Part shown: piece after piece, positions 30,658 through 39,669 of the stretch | How the letters are laid out: each line of letters opens with the position of its first letter | Numbering within the stretch: position 1 is the first letter of the stretch | NCBI RefSeq assembly: GCF_014174395.1 | Contig: NZ_JABEQD010000020.1 | Coordinates: 1-47,140 of the forward strand | Origin: Gluconacetobacter aggeris | GTDB lineage: Bacteria; Pseudomonadota; Alphaproteobacteria; Acetobacterales; Acetobacteraceae | DNA: 47,140 bases | Direction of reading: 5' to 3' | Made by a program: the position numbers and the translations under genes | Notes under the pieces: model-generated | Databases searched by the model: none | Told to the model about the DNA's origin: nothing | The model's input: only the letters and a program-made list of their open reading frames with translations

Positions 30658-33162
30658 TCAAATCATGCCCATGGCGGGGTCCGTCCGTCCGGGGTGGCCG
30701 GTTTCGACCCGGCCGGCGAACTGGTAGGCCAGTTGGGGCTCGGCCGGGGTGGTGAGCGTGATGTCGTACCACATCGCGCCCGGTGCCAGGTCGAATGCTG
30801 CCGTGGCAGTTTGGCCCGGGGTTACGCGCAGTGTCTGCCGTGCGCCCCGGTGGCCGGCCAGGGTGCAGGCCAGGGTGATGGTCCGGTGGTCGGTATTGGT
30901 CACGCGCAGGATCAGGTCCCGGCCCTTTCCGTGCAGGTATCCGCATTCCGCCTGCAGGCACAATCCGCCCTGCCGGCCCCTGAAGCGGCGGTAGAAACCG
31001 TTGGGTGCGTGGACCGACACGTCATATAGCCTGCCCGCGAACGACGTCAGGTCGAAGGCCACGTCGAGCGTGTCGCCGGCTGCCACGGCGTAGGTGCCGG
31101 CCTGCATGGCCCCCCTTTTCCTGGTGCCGTCCAGGCCGACGCCGTGGCGGTAGATATTGAAGGGCAGGCCCGCCGCGCGGGCGCCGTGCAATTTCTGGCC
31201 GGCGTGCAGGCGCAGCGCGAGCTGCTCGCCATCCGGCGTCAGGCCGCCATCGCAATAGGGTTCGTAGGGCAGGGCGCAGGAGGGGCGGGTGCCGGGTTCC
31301 TGCCGCACCATGGTGCGCAGGCCTGTCGGATCGGTGCGGAGCACGGCCAGTTCTCTTGCGCGCAGTGCGTGAAAGCCGCCGGGCAGGGGCTGGTCGCGGG
31401 CTTGCTCGATGGTCTGGAGATGCGCGTCGCGGTCCAGATAGGGCAGGGCGGGCACCGTGCCGTCAAAGGGGCGGAAGCAGGAGGTGAGGTCGCCGCTGAT
31501 CGCCCGGCGCCAGGGCGAGATGTTGGTTTCGGTGACCGTCTTGCCGAATTTCCGCTGGATGAAGGTTTCCAGGAATTGCAGGGTCGATGTGTGCTCGAAG
31601 AGCTGCGAGTTGACCCAGCCGCCGCGGCTCCAGGGCGAGGCCACGATCATGGGCACGCGGAAACCCAGCCCGATGGGCCCGGTGCGTGCCAGGCGAGGGG
31701 GGACGCCCCGGTCCTCCTCGTCGCGGGCGGAGGTATATTCCAGACCGTCGGGGCCGATCGCGGCCGATGAGCGGCCGGTCTCCGGACGGTACGGGTCCGG
31801 CGCCGCGTAGGAACAGCCATGGTCGAAATAGCCGTCATTCTCATCGTAGGTGATGAGGAAGATGGTCTTTTTCCAGATTTCCGGGTTTTCGGTCAGGATA
31901 TCCATGATTTCCGACACGTACCAGGCGCCGTACCATGGCGAGGTGGGGTGGTCGGAAAAATGCTCGGGCGCGGCCAGCCATGAGACGGTGGGCAGCGCGC
32001 CCGTGCGCGCATCCTGCCGGAACTGGTACAGGATATCGCCCCTGGGGGCGTCCATGTGCCGCTTTCCGTCCTCGTCGGGGAAGGACAGGGTTTCGAGGGT
32101 CCTGTAATCCGGGTCGCCGCTGTTGATGACGAACGCCTTTTCGAACAGGGCGCGTTCTTCCGGCCGGAGTTTTTCCACCGTGCGGCCGGCCGAGGCGCGG
32201 CGGTGGGTCAGGACCGCCAGCAGGGCCCGGGCTTCGGCCAGTTGTTCGTCGCGCGTTTCGGAGACGAGCATTTCCTGCGTCATCAGCCGGTCGATATGGT
32301 CGGTGCAGTCACCGATGCGTGCTTCAAGCCAGTCGCTGAATCCGGGATTGGCCGAGACGCAATATTGATCGAAACATTCCAGGACGTTGCAGCCGAAATT
32401 GGACAGCCACGCCCGTTCCGGGCCGGTCATGCCACCGGTCTGGGAGAGTTCGTTCTGGTAGAATTTCCAGGAAATGCCGGCTCTCTCCAGCCGTTCGGGG
32501 AAGGTGGTCCAGTTCATGCCGCCCTCCAGGATTTCGCCGTTGCGCATGTAGACCCTGGAATCGGGCGCCTGCAGGTCGCGGACGGTGCCGGTCCAGAACA
32601 GCAGGCGGTTGGGGGTCGTGCCGGTCATCGCGCCGCAATAATGCTGGTCGCAGACGGTGAAGGCATCGGCCAGCGCGTAGTAGAACGGCAGGTCCTCGCG
32701 CGTGTAATAGCCCATCGTCAGCGGATAACGCGCATAGCCCGCGTGCTGCGAGGCCTTGGCGTCGATCCAGCGATCGTGGCCGCCATCGTTCCATGCATCG
32801 ACCTGGCTGTCGCGGGAATGGGGGATGGAGCCCATCCAGGTGATGCGCGTGTCGCGGATGTTCAGCCGCCAGGGCAGGTACGTATGGCCCGAGGCCCCGG
32901 ACTGGGCGAAGACCGGATTGCCGTTGGCAAGGCGCAGCGCCCTGGGATCGTTGAAGCCGCGCACGCCCTGCAGCGTGCCGAACACATGGTCGAACGAGCG
33001 GTTTTCCTGCATCAGGATCACGACATGCTCGGCATCCTGCCAGGTCGAGCCCGGATCGGGCGCGATGGCGAAGGCGCGCCGGATCGCGTCGGGCAGCGTC
33101 GCGGTGGCGCCCGCCGCACCGGACAGGAGAGCGTATTTGAGGAAGTCGCGGCGTGTCGTCAT
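30658..33162 (-). CDS. Phosphocholine-specific phospholipase C, Tat-exported
   Basis: 834 residues from ATG 33162, which gives the twin-arginine signal TTRRDFLKYALLSGAAG. The phosphoesterase domain (about 40-560) has HVVILMQENRSFDHVFGTLQGVRGF, later TYDENDGYFDH and GFRVPMIVASPWSRGG, the metal-binding and catalytic pattern of the PlcH/PlcN acid-phosphatase superfamily. Two beta-rich C-terminal DUF756-type domains follow, one with LYDVSVHAPNGFYRRFRG. It would act outside the cytoplasmic membrane on phosphatidylcholine or sphingomyelin head groups, releasing phosphocholine. It is longer than Pseudomonas PlcN (about 690), mainly in the middle and C-terminal region. Confidence 0.93.
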   Translation of the reverse strand: MTTRRDFLKYALLSGAAGATATLPDAIRRAFAIAPDPGSTWQDAEHVVILMQENRSFDHVFGTLQGVRGFNDPRALRLANGNPVFAQSGASGHTYLPWRLNIRDTRITWMGSIPHSRDSQVDAWNDGGHDRWIDAKASQHAGYARYPLTMGYYTREDLPFYYALADAFTVCDQHYCGAMTGTTPNRLLFWTGTVRDLQAPDSRVYMRNGEILEGGMNWTTFPERLERAGISWKFYQNELSQTGGMTGPERAWLSNFGCNVLECFDQYCVSANPGFSDWLEARIGDCTDHIDRLMTQEMLVSETRDEQLAEARALLAVLTHRRASAGRTVEKLRPEERALFEKAFVINSGDPDYRTLETLSFPDEDGKRHMDAPRGDILYQFRQDARTGALPTVSWLAAPEHFSDHPTSPWYGAWYVSEIMDILTENPEIWKKTIFLITYDENDGYFDHGCSYAAPDPYRPETGRSSAAIGPDGLEYTSARDEEDRGVPPRLARTGPIGLGFRVPMIVASPWSRGGWVNSQLFEHTSTLQFLETFIQRKFGKTVTETNISPWRRAISGDLTSCFRPFDGTVPALPYLDRDAHLQTIEQARDQPLPGGFHALRARELAVLRTDPTGLRTMVRQEPGTRPSCALPYEPYCDGGLTPDGEQLALRLHAGQKLHGARAAGLPFNIYRHGVGLDGTRKRGAMQAGTYAVAAGDTLDVAFDLTSFAGRLYDVSVHAPNGFYRRFRGRQGGLCLQAECGYLHGKGRDLILRVTNTDHRTITLACTLAGHRGARQTLRVTPGQTATAAFDLAPGAMWYDITLTTPAEPQLAYQFAGRVETGHPGRTDPAMGMI

Positions 33163-33407
33163 GATCGGCTCAACCCATGCGTGTCCCTGGTGGCGGAATC
33201 CCTGTCGGTGGGATGCCACATACGGCATGGGGCCGCATTTCCATTGTGACAATTCGATGAAACCGGGCCGGGGGCGGCGGGTTCCCCGGTGCGCCGTCAC
33301 CGGCCCGACATTGCCAACTTGTCAGGAAAAATGATCTGGAAGCGCATTGGAAATGCCGGCCCGGTGATCTATGGCGCTTCAGGCGCCATGACCGATATCC
33401 GGGGACC

Positions 33408-34490
33408 ATGACCAGGACCATTCGTTTTCTTCTGCTGCTGCCCTGCCTGTCCGGTCTGCAAGGATGCTACGAAATCGGGCCCACCCGGCTGGACCGGGAC
33501 CAGAGCGATTATTCGCGCGCGCTGACCAGCTCGGGCAAGCAGCAGACGCTGCTGAACGTCGTGCGCCTGCGCTATGCCGACACGCCGGGCTTTCTGGACA
33601 CCACCCAGATGATCTCGGGCTATCAGTTGCAGCGCAATCTCTCTGTCGGGATCGGGACCTATTCGCTGGCCAGCCGGCCCTATGGCGGCGCGGGCATGCA
33701 GGTGCAGGAAAGCCCGACCTTTACCTTCCAGCCCGTGACCGGCGATGCATACGCGCAGAGCATCCTGCGCCCGCTGCCGCCGGGCAACCTGCTGCCGCTG
33801 GCCATGGGCGGGCTGCCGATCGACGTGCTGTTCCGGCTGGCGGTGCAGTCGGTCAACCTGATCAGCAATGCGGGCTCGCTGGGTGGGGATGTGGGGCGCG
33901 GGTCGCCGGTGTTCTTCGACCTGATCTACGATCTGCGCCTGCTGCAACTGGCGGGGCTGCTGGGCATCCAATTGGAGCGCAGCCCCACCGCCACGGCCAC
34001 CGACAAGGACGGGGCGGCCGACCGCGTGTTCCTGTCGATCGCCTCGACCGACGATCCGGACCTGGCGCGGGTGGTGCATGACACGCGCCGCCTGCTGGGC
34101 ATGGCGCAGGATGACGAGCGGGTGGAGGTCGTCTATGGCGGCGGGCGGCCGCGCCGGGGGCAGATCCGGCTGCTGACGCGCACGGTGCTGGGGGTGCTGG
34201 GGCAGATCGCCTACCAGATCGACGTGCCGGAGGAGGATATTACCTCGGGCCGCACGCGCCCCACCATCCGGCTGGTCGGGCGGGAAACCCGGCCGATCGT
34301 CGTCATTCACGTGACGAAGGAACGCCCGGAGGCGGTCTTCTCCTGGACCAACTACAATCACAAATTCTACTGGATCGCGGACGACGATTTCGACAGCAAG
34401 CTGGCCTTCACCATGCTGCAGATCCTGCTGGAGCTGTCCAAGACCAGCAAGGGGCCGAATACCATCGTCACCATTCCCGCCAACGGCTAG
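33408..34490 (+). CDS. Lipoprotein of unknown function
   Basis: 360 residues. Signal MTRTIRFLLLLPCLSGLQGC with lipobox LQGC and lipidation at Cys20. The mature protein begins with a segment like YSRALTSSGKQQTLLNVVRLRYAD, typical of hypothetical proteobacterial lipoproteins of similar length, continues with a long coiled region (SLGGDVGRGSPVFFDLIYDLRLLQLAGLLG) and ends in strand-rich sequence with AFTMLQILLELSKT. No enzyme motif is visible. It is divergent from phospholipase C with about 245 bases between and ends at the first base of the family A array. Confidence 0.8.
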   Translation: MTRTIRFLLLLPCLSGLQGCYEIGPTRLDRDQSDYSRALTSSGKQQTLLNVVRLRYADTPGFLDTTQMISGYQLQRNLSVGIGTYSLASRPYGGAGMQVQESPTFTFQPVTGDAYAQSILRPLPPGNLLPLAMGGLPIDVLFRLAVQSVNLISNAGSLGGDVGRGSPVFFDLIYDLRLLQLAGLLGIQLERSPTATATDKDGAADRVFLSIASTDDPDLARVVHDTRRLLGMAQDDERVEVVYGGGRPRRGQIRLLTRTVLGVLGQIAYQIDVPEEDITSGRTRPTIRLVGRETRPIVVIHVTKERPEAVFSWTNYNHKFYWIADDDFDSKLAFTMLQILLELSKTSKGPNTIVTIPANG

Positions 34491-34983
34491 AGCCGGCCTG
34501 GAAATGCGCGCTGGTGGCGATCCGACGCGCGCTTCCTGTGCTCCGATGCTCACGGCCATGAAGGCCGCTCCGCTTCGGTGCTCGGAACCGCACGACGGGC
34601 GTGCCGCTTTGCGGCACTCTCGCTCACCAGCGCGCATTTCCAGGCCGGCTCTGCGGGTGGTGCAGTCTGGAGTGCGCTGGCGGCGATCCGACGCGCGTTT
34701 CCTGTGCTCCGATGCTCACGGCCATGAAGGCCGCTCCGCTTCGGTGCTCGGAACCGCACGACGGGCGTGCCGCTTTGCGGCACTCTCGCTCACCAGCGAG
34801 CATGTCCAGGCCGGCTCTGCGGGTGGTGCAGTCTGGAGTGCGCTGGTGGCGATCCGACGCGCGCTTCCTGTGCTCCGATGCTCACGGCCCATAAGGCCGC
34901 TCCGCTTCGGTGCTCGGAACCGCACGACGGGCGCGCCGCTTTGCGGCACTCTCGCTCACCAGCCCGCATTTCCAGGCCGGCTC
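34491..34983. repeat. Tandem array of three family A repeats (166-bp period)
   Basis: Landmark CTCCGATGCT recurs at 34541, 34707 and 34873, a period of 166 bp. The first copy is complete with inverted ends AGCCGGCCTGG (34491-34501) / CCAGGCCGGCT (34640-34650). The second and third lack the left end sequence and begin GTGCAGTCTGGAGTGCGCTGG instead, but keep the right end. The copies differ at only a few positions, so the expansion looks recent. The array starts right after the lipoprotein stop TAG. Confidence 0.9.
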
Positions 34984-35088
34984 TGCGGGTGGGTTCGACC
35001 CGGGGGACGCGTTTCCAGATGGGATCTGCGGGCGTTCGATAAGGTCGGATTTGATCATGCGGTATTTGTGCTTGAGAAATTGAGTGCA
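34984..35088. other. Spacer between the repeat array and the FNR-type box
   Basis: About 100 bases, with no supported frame; composition shifts from GC-rich (GGGTTCGACCCGGGGGACGCG) to AT-rich toward the regulatory site. Confidence 0.4.
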
Positions 35089-35102
35089 TTGATCTGGATC
35101 AA
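35089..35102. promoter_or_regulatory. FNR/FixK-type binding site
   Basis: TTGATCTGGATCAA is an exact match to the FNR consensus TTGAT-N4-ATCAA and a perfect dyad except for the central two bases. It is followed by an AT-rich stretch with -10-like TATATT (35118-35123), and lies about 150 bases before the PAS-GGDEF-EAL gene. Distances fit activation by an anaerobic or microaerobic FNR-type regulator. Confidence 0.65.
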
Positions 35103-35251
35103 ATAAATAATCAATATTATATTACTTTGTGCTCCTTGCATAGCTTTGCAAAAATTAAGCAAGATTTTGAATGATTTCTTTGCGGGGGCTGCGTGCGTCC
35201 GTTGGATGTGCGGGCATCGCTTGTGGAATGAATCGCGCCTCCCTCTTTTGA

Positions 35252-36982
35252 ATGAGGAATCATTCCCGTTTGCTAATGATGGGACGTGAACTGTTGAATG
35301 ACAGGTTCAAGACGAAGGAACGCGAATTTCTTCTGCGCATGATCGACGATCTGCCGGTGGCGGTCATGACCGTGGAGCCGGAGACGATGCTGATCGACTA
35401 TGTCAACAACACGTCCCGGGCGCTGATCCGCAGCCTCGAACATCTTCTGCCGATCCGCGCCGATGCATTGATCGGCACCTCCATCGACGTCTTTCACCGC
35501 TGTCCGGCCTATCAGCGCCATATCCTGTCGGACCCGAGCAACCTGCCGCACAGTGCCCGCATCGGGCTGGGGGAGGAGGTGCTGGACCTCAAGGTCTCCG
35601 CCATTACCGATGCGGACGGCCGGTATCTCGGGCCCATGCTGACCTGGGCGCTGGTGACGAAGGAAGTCGAGGCGGAAAAGCGCATCGGCTATCTGGCGCA
35701 TCATGATGCGCTGACCGGGTTGCCCAACAGGCTGATATTCCGCAGGACGCTGGAGGAACGGCTGGCGGTGCCCGATACGGGCTTCGGGCTGCTCTATATC
35801 GATCTCGATGGTTTCAAGCAGGTCAACGATGCGCGTGGGCACCAGGTGGGCGACGCGCTGCTGCGGCAGGTTGCCGACCGGCTGAGGGCGCTGTGCGGCG
35901 ACCCGGCGATGATGCTGACGCGGCTGGGGGGTGACGAGTTCGCGATCCTGCTGCCCCATGACCACCAGCAGCCGGCCGGACTGCACGCGGAGCGGGTCGT
36001 GGCGGCGCTGGGCCGGCCCTTCGACCTCGAACAGGGGCAGACGATCCAGATCGGGGCGTCGGTCGGCATTGCGCTGGCGCCGGAGCATGGCGAGGCGCCC
36101 GAGAGCCTGCTGGCGCGTGCCGACATGGCGCTGTATGCGGCCAAGGAGGATGGAAAAGGGGTCGCCCGGCTCTTCTCGCGCGATCTGGAACTGCGCGTGC
36201 AGGAACGGACGCGCCTGGAGAAGAGCCTGTATGCCGCCCTGCAGGACCGGCAGGGCCTGTTCGTCTTCTATCAGCCGATCATCGACCTGTATTCGGGGGG
36301 CGTCATGGCGCGCGAGGCGCTGGCCCGCTGGCATCATCCGCAGCGGGGCTGGATCTCGCCCGCCGAATTCGTGCCGGTGGCCGAGCAATGCGGGCTGATC
36401 GACCGGTTGGGGGAATTCGTCCTGGACCGGGCCTGCCGGAGTGCCGCGCAATGGGATGACGGGGCGCATGTTGCCGTCAACATCTCGGCGATTCAACTGG
36501 GGAAGGGCACGCTGGTGCCGGCCGTCTCCGCAGCACTTGCGGCATCCGGCCTGCCGGCGGAGCGGCTGGAAATCGAGGTGACGGAAACCGCGCTGCTGGG
36601 TGACGAGCAGGGCGGTATCCAGGACCTGCTGACCCTGCGCCAGATGGGCGTGCGTATCGCGCTGGACGATTTCGGCACCGGCTATTCGTCGCTGGCCCAT
36701 CTGCGGGCCTTTCCGTTCGACAAGATCAAGATCGACGGTTCGTTCGTCCGCGATGCCCTGACGCGGCCGGAATGCGCCGCCGTGGTCCGGGCCATTGCCG
36801 ATCTGGGCCAGCGCCTGGGGGTGCGGACCGTCGCGGAAGGGGTCGAGACCGAAGAGCAGCTTGCCCTTGTCCGCAGGGAAGGATGTGCCGAGGTGCAGGG
36901 CTATCTGCATGGCCGGCCCATGCCGGCGGCGGAAGATGCCGAGCTGGTGGCACGTCTGGATGAGGGGCTGGGCGCCTGCTGA
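35252..36982 (+). CDS. PAS-GGDEF-EAL protein, c-di-GMP synthesis/hydrolysis
   Basis: 576 residues; starts at 35252 or at the ATG pair near 35276. N-terminal PAS-like sensor (about 20-145, with IDDLPVAVMTVEPETMLIDYVN). GGDEF domain about 150-310: motif GGDEF at 226-230 intact, no RxxD inhibition site upstream. EAL domain about 325-570: EAL at 355-357, EVTETALL, DDFGTGYSSL and EGVETEEQL all present, so both activities look possible; in acetic acid bacteria such proteins are often phosphodiesterases. No membrane segment, so cytoplasmic. An FNR-type box upstream suggests oxygen-dependent expression. Family A sequence begins at its stop codon. It could affect the PgaCD synthase encoded 15 kb away, an inference. 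Confidence 0.95.
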   Translation: MRNHSRLLMMGRELLNDRFKTKEREFLLRMIDDLPVAVMTVEPETMLIDYVNNTSRALIRSLEHLLPIRADALIGTSIDVFHRCPAYQRHILSDPSNLPHSARIGLGEEVLDLKVSAITDADGRYLGPMLTWALVTKEVEAEKRIGYLAHHDALTGLPNRLIFRRTLEERLAVPDTGFGLLYIDLDGFKQVNDARGHQVGDALLRQVADRLRALCGDPAMMLTRLGGDEFAILLPHDHQQPAGLHAERVVAALGRPFDLEQGQTIQIGASVGIALAPEHGEAPESLLARADMALYAAKEDGKGVARLFSRDLELRVQERTRLEKSLYAALQDRQGLFVFYQPIIDLYSGGVMAREALARWHHPQRGWISPAEFVPVAEQCGLIDRLGEFVLDRACRSAAQWDDGAHVAVNISAIQLGKGTLVPAVSAALAASGLPAERLEIEVTETALLGDEQGGIQDLLTLRQMGVRIALDDFGTGYSSLAHLRAFPFDKIKIDGSFVRDALTRPECAAVVRAIADLGQRLGVRTVAEGVETEEQLALVRREGCAEVQGYLHGRPMPAAEDAELVARLDEGLGAC

Positions 36983-37042
36983 GCCTGTCTGGATATGTGC
37001 GCTGGCGGTGCGTCCTGTGCGCGTTTCCTGTGCTTCGGTATG
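36982..37042. repeat. Family A, truncated copy
   Basis: Starts at the last base of the TGA stop: AGCCTGTCTGG...TGTGCGCTGG, then GTGCGTCCTGTGCGCG and TTTCCTGTGCTTCGGTATG. Only the left half of the element is present; the sequence then turns AT-rich. Confidence 0.75.
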
Positions 37043-37094
37043 GGCAATAGAGTGTAAATTCATATCATAACATTTCCGGGTGGTATTGAAAACC

Positions 37095-37195
37095 TCCGCC
37101 CGGGCGGATGGTGGATATCGGATTTTTGCAATTGTGACTGATTCGCATTTGCCTTACTTAAGGCGCCACATGACCGTGGTTGCGAGAGCGAGAGA
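37095..37195 (+). promoter_or_regulatory. Upstream region of the siderophore receptor, possible iron-responsive site
   Basis: Contains a perfect palindrome TCCGCC-CGGGCGGA (37095-37108) and a TGCAATTGTG-ACTGATTCGCATTT stretch (37128-37150) that resembles a weak Fur-type site (ATTCGCATT). The match is poor, so iron control is expected from gene function more than from the sequence. Confidence 0.3.
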
Positions 37196-39655
37196 ATGCC
37201 GAGTCCACTGATCCGTCGCCGTGTTCACCCTGCGCCGCTGATGGCGGGCTTTGCGCTGCTCTGTTCGGGGCTGCATGTCGGTTCGGCGGAAGGAGCCACC
37301 GATGGCGAGGCGGCGGCGGGGCCGAAGCATCATCGCCATGCCGGCCGCAGGATGCATGCCCGTGCCCATCCGGCCGGGGACGCGCCGGTGGCGGGGCATC
37401 GGGCGACCGAACATGCCGCCGGGGCGCGGCCTGATGAGGTTCCGGTGCGGCCGCTGAATGGCCAGAAGCTGGAGCAGGCGGGGCGAAATGCTGCCGAGGA
37501 AGAGCATGTGACCGTCGTGGGCAGTCGCATGAACATCCTGCATGAGGATATCGGCCTCAGCCGCATGCCGCAGGATGTGATGCATACGGCCCAGACCGTC
37601 AATGTCGTGCCCAAGCTGCTGATGGAACAGCAGAACGTGAAGTCGCTGGAAGAGGCGTTGCGCAATGTGCCCGGCGTCACGGCTTCGGTCGGCGAGGGCC
37701 AGGGCGGGATGAGCGGCGACCAGTTCCTGATCCGCGGCTTTCAGGCGCAGAACGATATCTATGAGGACGGGCTGCGCGATTTCGGCGTCTATAGCCGCGA
37801 CAGTTTCGATTATGACCATGTGTCGGTCATCAAGGGTCCGTCCTCCGAAGTGTTCGGCAATGGCACGACGGGTGGGGCCATCAACATGGTCACCAAGATG
37901 CCGCATCTGGGGAACAGCTATGGCGGCCAGTTCTCGGGCGGGTCGGCCGATTATTATCGCGGCACGCTGGACGTGAACCAGCAGATCGGCGAATCCACCG
38001 CCGTGCGCATTGCCGCCATGGGCAATGAGAACGACGAGGTTGGCAGGAACAGCGTTTATTCGCATCGTTGGGGGATTGCGCCGTCCATTGCGTTCGGCCT
38101 GGGCAGGGCGACGACGCTGACGATCGAATATTTCCACCAGACCGACAACCGCATTCCCGATTACGGCGTGCCGCTGCTGAAGAAGCCGGGCACCTCCGTC
38201 TCGCGCCCGGCGACGTCGTTCGGGCTGAATCGGAACAATTGGTATGGCACGCAGTACGATCAGGACGCCACCAATGTCGACATGCTGACGGCGCATCTGA
38301 AACTTGAGCTGAACAGCCATATCTCGTTTTATGACGATCTGCGCGGCGGAATGTACGACCGCTATTATTCGGCATCGCAGGAAGGATGCGATGCGACCTG
38401 CAACGCGGCATATTTCACCGATCCGGCGGCGGCGATGGTGGCCCGTCGCGGGCATGTGGGCGGGCCCGAGCCCTATCAGCAGAATGACTGGTCGGTGCAG
38501 AATGTCTTCTCCACGATCGCGACATTCAATACCGGCGCGCTGAAGCACCAGATCATCGCCGGATGGGACGTGGCGCACGTCTATGACCGGCGTACCAATT
38601 ATGCCTATAACTATAACGGGCAGAACGGCACGCGGGCCGATAAGACCAGCCTGGTCAACCCGACGAACGACGTGCCCGGGCTGCTGCTCGGCGGGCTTGG
38701 CCAATATGGCTACGGTCTGGTGAATATCAGCGGTGTCGGCAAGGCCCTGCACAAGACCGGTGACGGGACCGACGTGGGGGCCTTCTTCTCGGACCAGATC
38801 TGGCTCACGCCGAAATTCTCGGTGCGCGCGGGATTCCGCTGGGATCATTGGGACAGTCATTATTCGGCGAATGAAGGGCCTGCCGGCGCGGGCCAATCCT
38901 TCGGGCAGAAACAGGATACGTACAATCCCACCGTCAACCTGATGTACACGCCCGACGACAATACGATGCTCTATTTCAACTGGGCGCAGTCGACGACGCC
39001 GCTCGGGCTCTATGTGACCAACAGTGTCGAGCCGCTGAAGGCCTCGACCGAGGGGTTCAAGCCCGAGACCAGCAGCCTTTACGAAATCGGCGCGAAATAT
39101 AATGCGTTTCACGGTCGGATGGGCTTTACCGTGTCGGCGTTCAGGCTGGAGAAGGGCAATTCGCTGCTGACGGACCCGTCGACCGGCGATGTGACCTCGT
39201 CGAGCGACCGGCAGCGGAACCAGGGGTTCGAGCTGAGCGCGTCGGGTGAGATCCTGAAGAACTGGAACGTGATCGCGACCTATGCCTATTACGACGCGCG
39301 GACCATTGCGTCGCTGACGGCGGCGGATGTCGGCAAGCGCATTCAATATGCGCCGAAGAATTCGGCGACTTTCTGGACCACCTATACCGCCATGGCGAAC
39401 ACGCCCTGGAACGTCACCTTCGGTGGCGGCCTGACCTGGCGCCAGGGTGTGTGGCTGGATGCTGCCAATACCGCGCGGGCGCCCTCGACGGTGGAATGGG
39501 ATGCCATGATTTCGCACAGCTTCCTCAAGCACTGGAAGGTGCAGATGAACGGCTATAATCTGGCCAATCGCCTGAACTATTCCAATCTGTTCAGTGATCG
39601 CGTGACCCCTTCGACGGGGCGGGCGTTTCTGTTCAATCTTTCGGCGACTTATTAG
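37196..39655 (+). CDS. TonB-dependent siderophore receptor
   Basis: 819 residues. Signal peptide core LMAGFALLCSGLHVGS (16-30). Between signal and plug is an unusual His/Arg-rich spacer (about 45-73, with KHHRHAGRRMHARAHPAG). TonB box EHVTVVG near 103-109. Plug domain with LEEALRNVPGVTAS, DQFLIRGFQAQNDIYEDGLRD and VSVIKGPSSEVFGNGTTGGAINMVTK. The remaining 550 residues are a 22-strand barrel ending in FLFNLSATY with a terminal aromatic. It would import ferric siderophores, probably catecholate or a related type (Fiu-like), across the outer membrane. The His-rich spacer may bind metal. Confidence 0.93.
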   Translation: MPSPLIRRRVHPAPLMAGFALLCSGLHVGSAEGATDGEAAAGPKHHRHAGRRMHARAHPAGDAPVAGHRATEHAAGARPDEVPVRPLNGQKLEQAGRNAAEEEHVTVVGSRMNILHEDIGLSRMPQDVMHTAQTVNVVPKLLMEQQNVKSLEEALRNVPGVTASVGEGQGGMSGDQFLIRGFQAQNDIYEDGLRDFGVYSRDSFDYDHVSVIKGPSSEVFGNGTTGGAINMVTKMPHLGNSYGGQFSGGSADYYRGTLDVNQQIGESTAVRIAAMGNENDEVGRNSVYSHRWGIAPSIAFGLGRATTLTIEYFHQTDNRIPDYGVPLLKKPGTSVSRPATSFGLNRNNWYGTQYDQDATNVDMLTAHLKLELNSHISFYDDLRGGMYDRYYSASQEGCDATCNAAYFTDPAAAMVARRGHVGGPEPYQQNDWSVQNVFSTIATFNTGALKHQIIAGWDVAHVYDRRTNYAYNYNGQNGTRADKTSLVNPTNDVPGLLLGGLGQYGYGLVNISGVGKALHKTGDGTDVGAFFSDQIWLTPKFSVRAGFRWDHWDSHYSANEGPAGAGQSFGQKQDTYNPTVNLMYTPDDNTMLYFNWAQSTTPLGLYVTNSVEPLKASTEGFKPETSSLYEIGAKYNAFHGRMGFTVSAFRLEKGNSLLTDPSTGDVTSSSDRQRNQGFELSASGEILKNWNVIATYAYYDARTIASLTAADVGKRIQYAPKNSATFWTTYTAMANTPWNVTFGGGLTWRQGVWLDAANTARAPSTVEWDAMISHSFLKHWKVQMNGYNLANRLNYSNLFSDRVTPSTGRAFLFNLSATY

Positions 39656-39669
39656 AGGATAGGAAAGGC

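Noticed and set aside
34491-34983. CRISPR array
   Set aside because: Period of 166 bp with the whole unit conserved; no short repeats with unique spacers.
34504-35106. Frames of 60-200 residues in both directions over the repeat array
   Set aside because: Their proteins are internal repeats of the same 55 residues, created by the 166-bp tandem array; no ribosome-binding sites.
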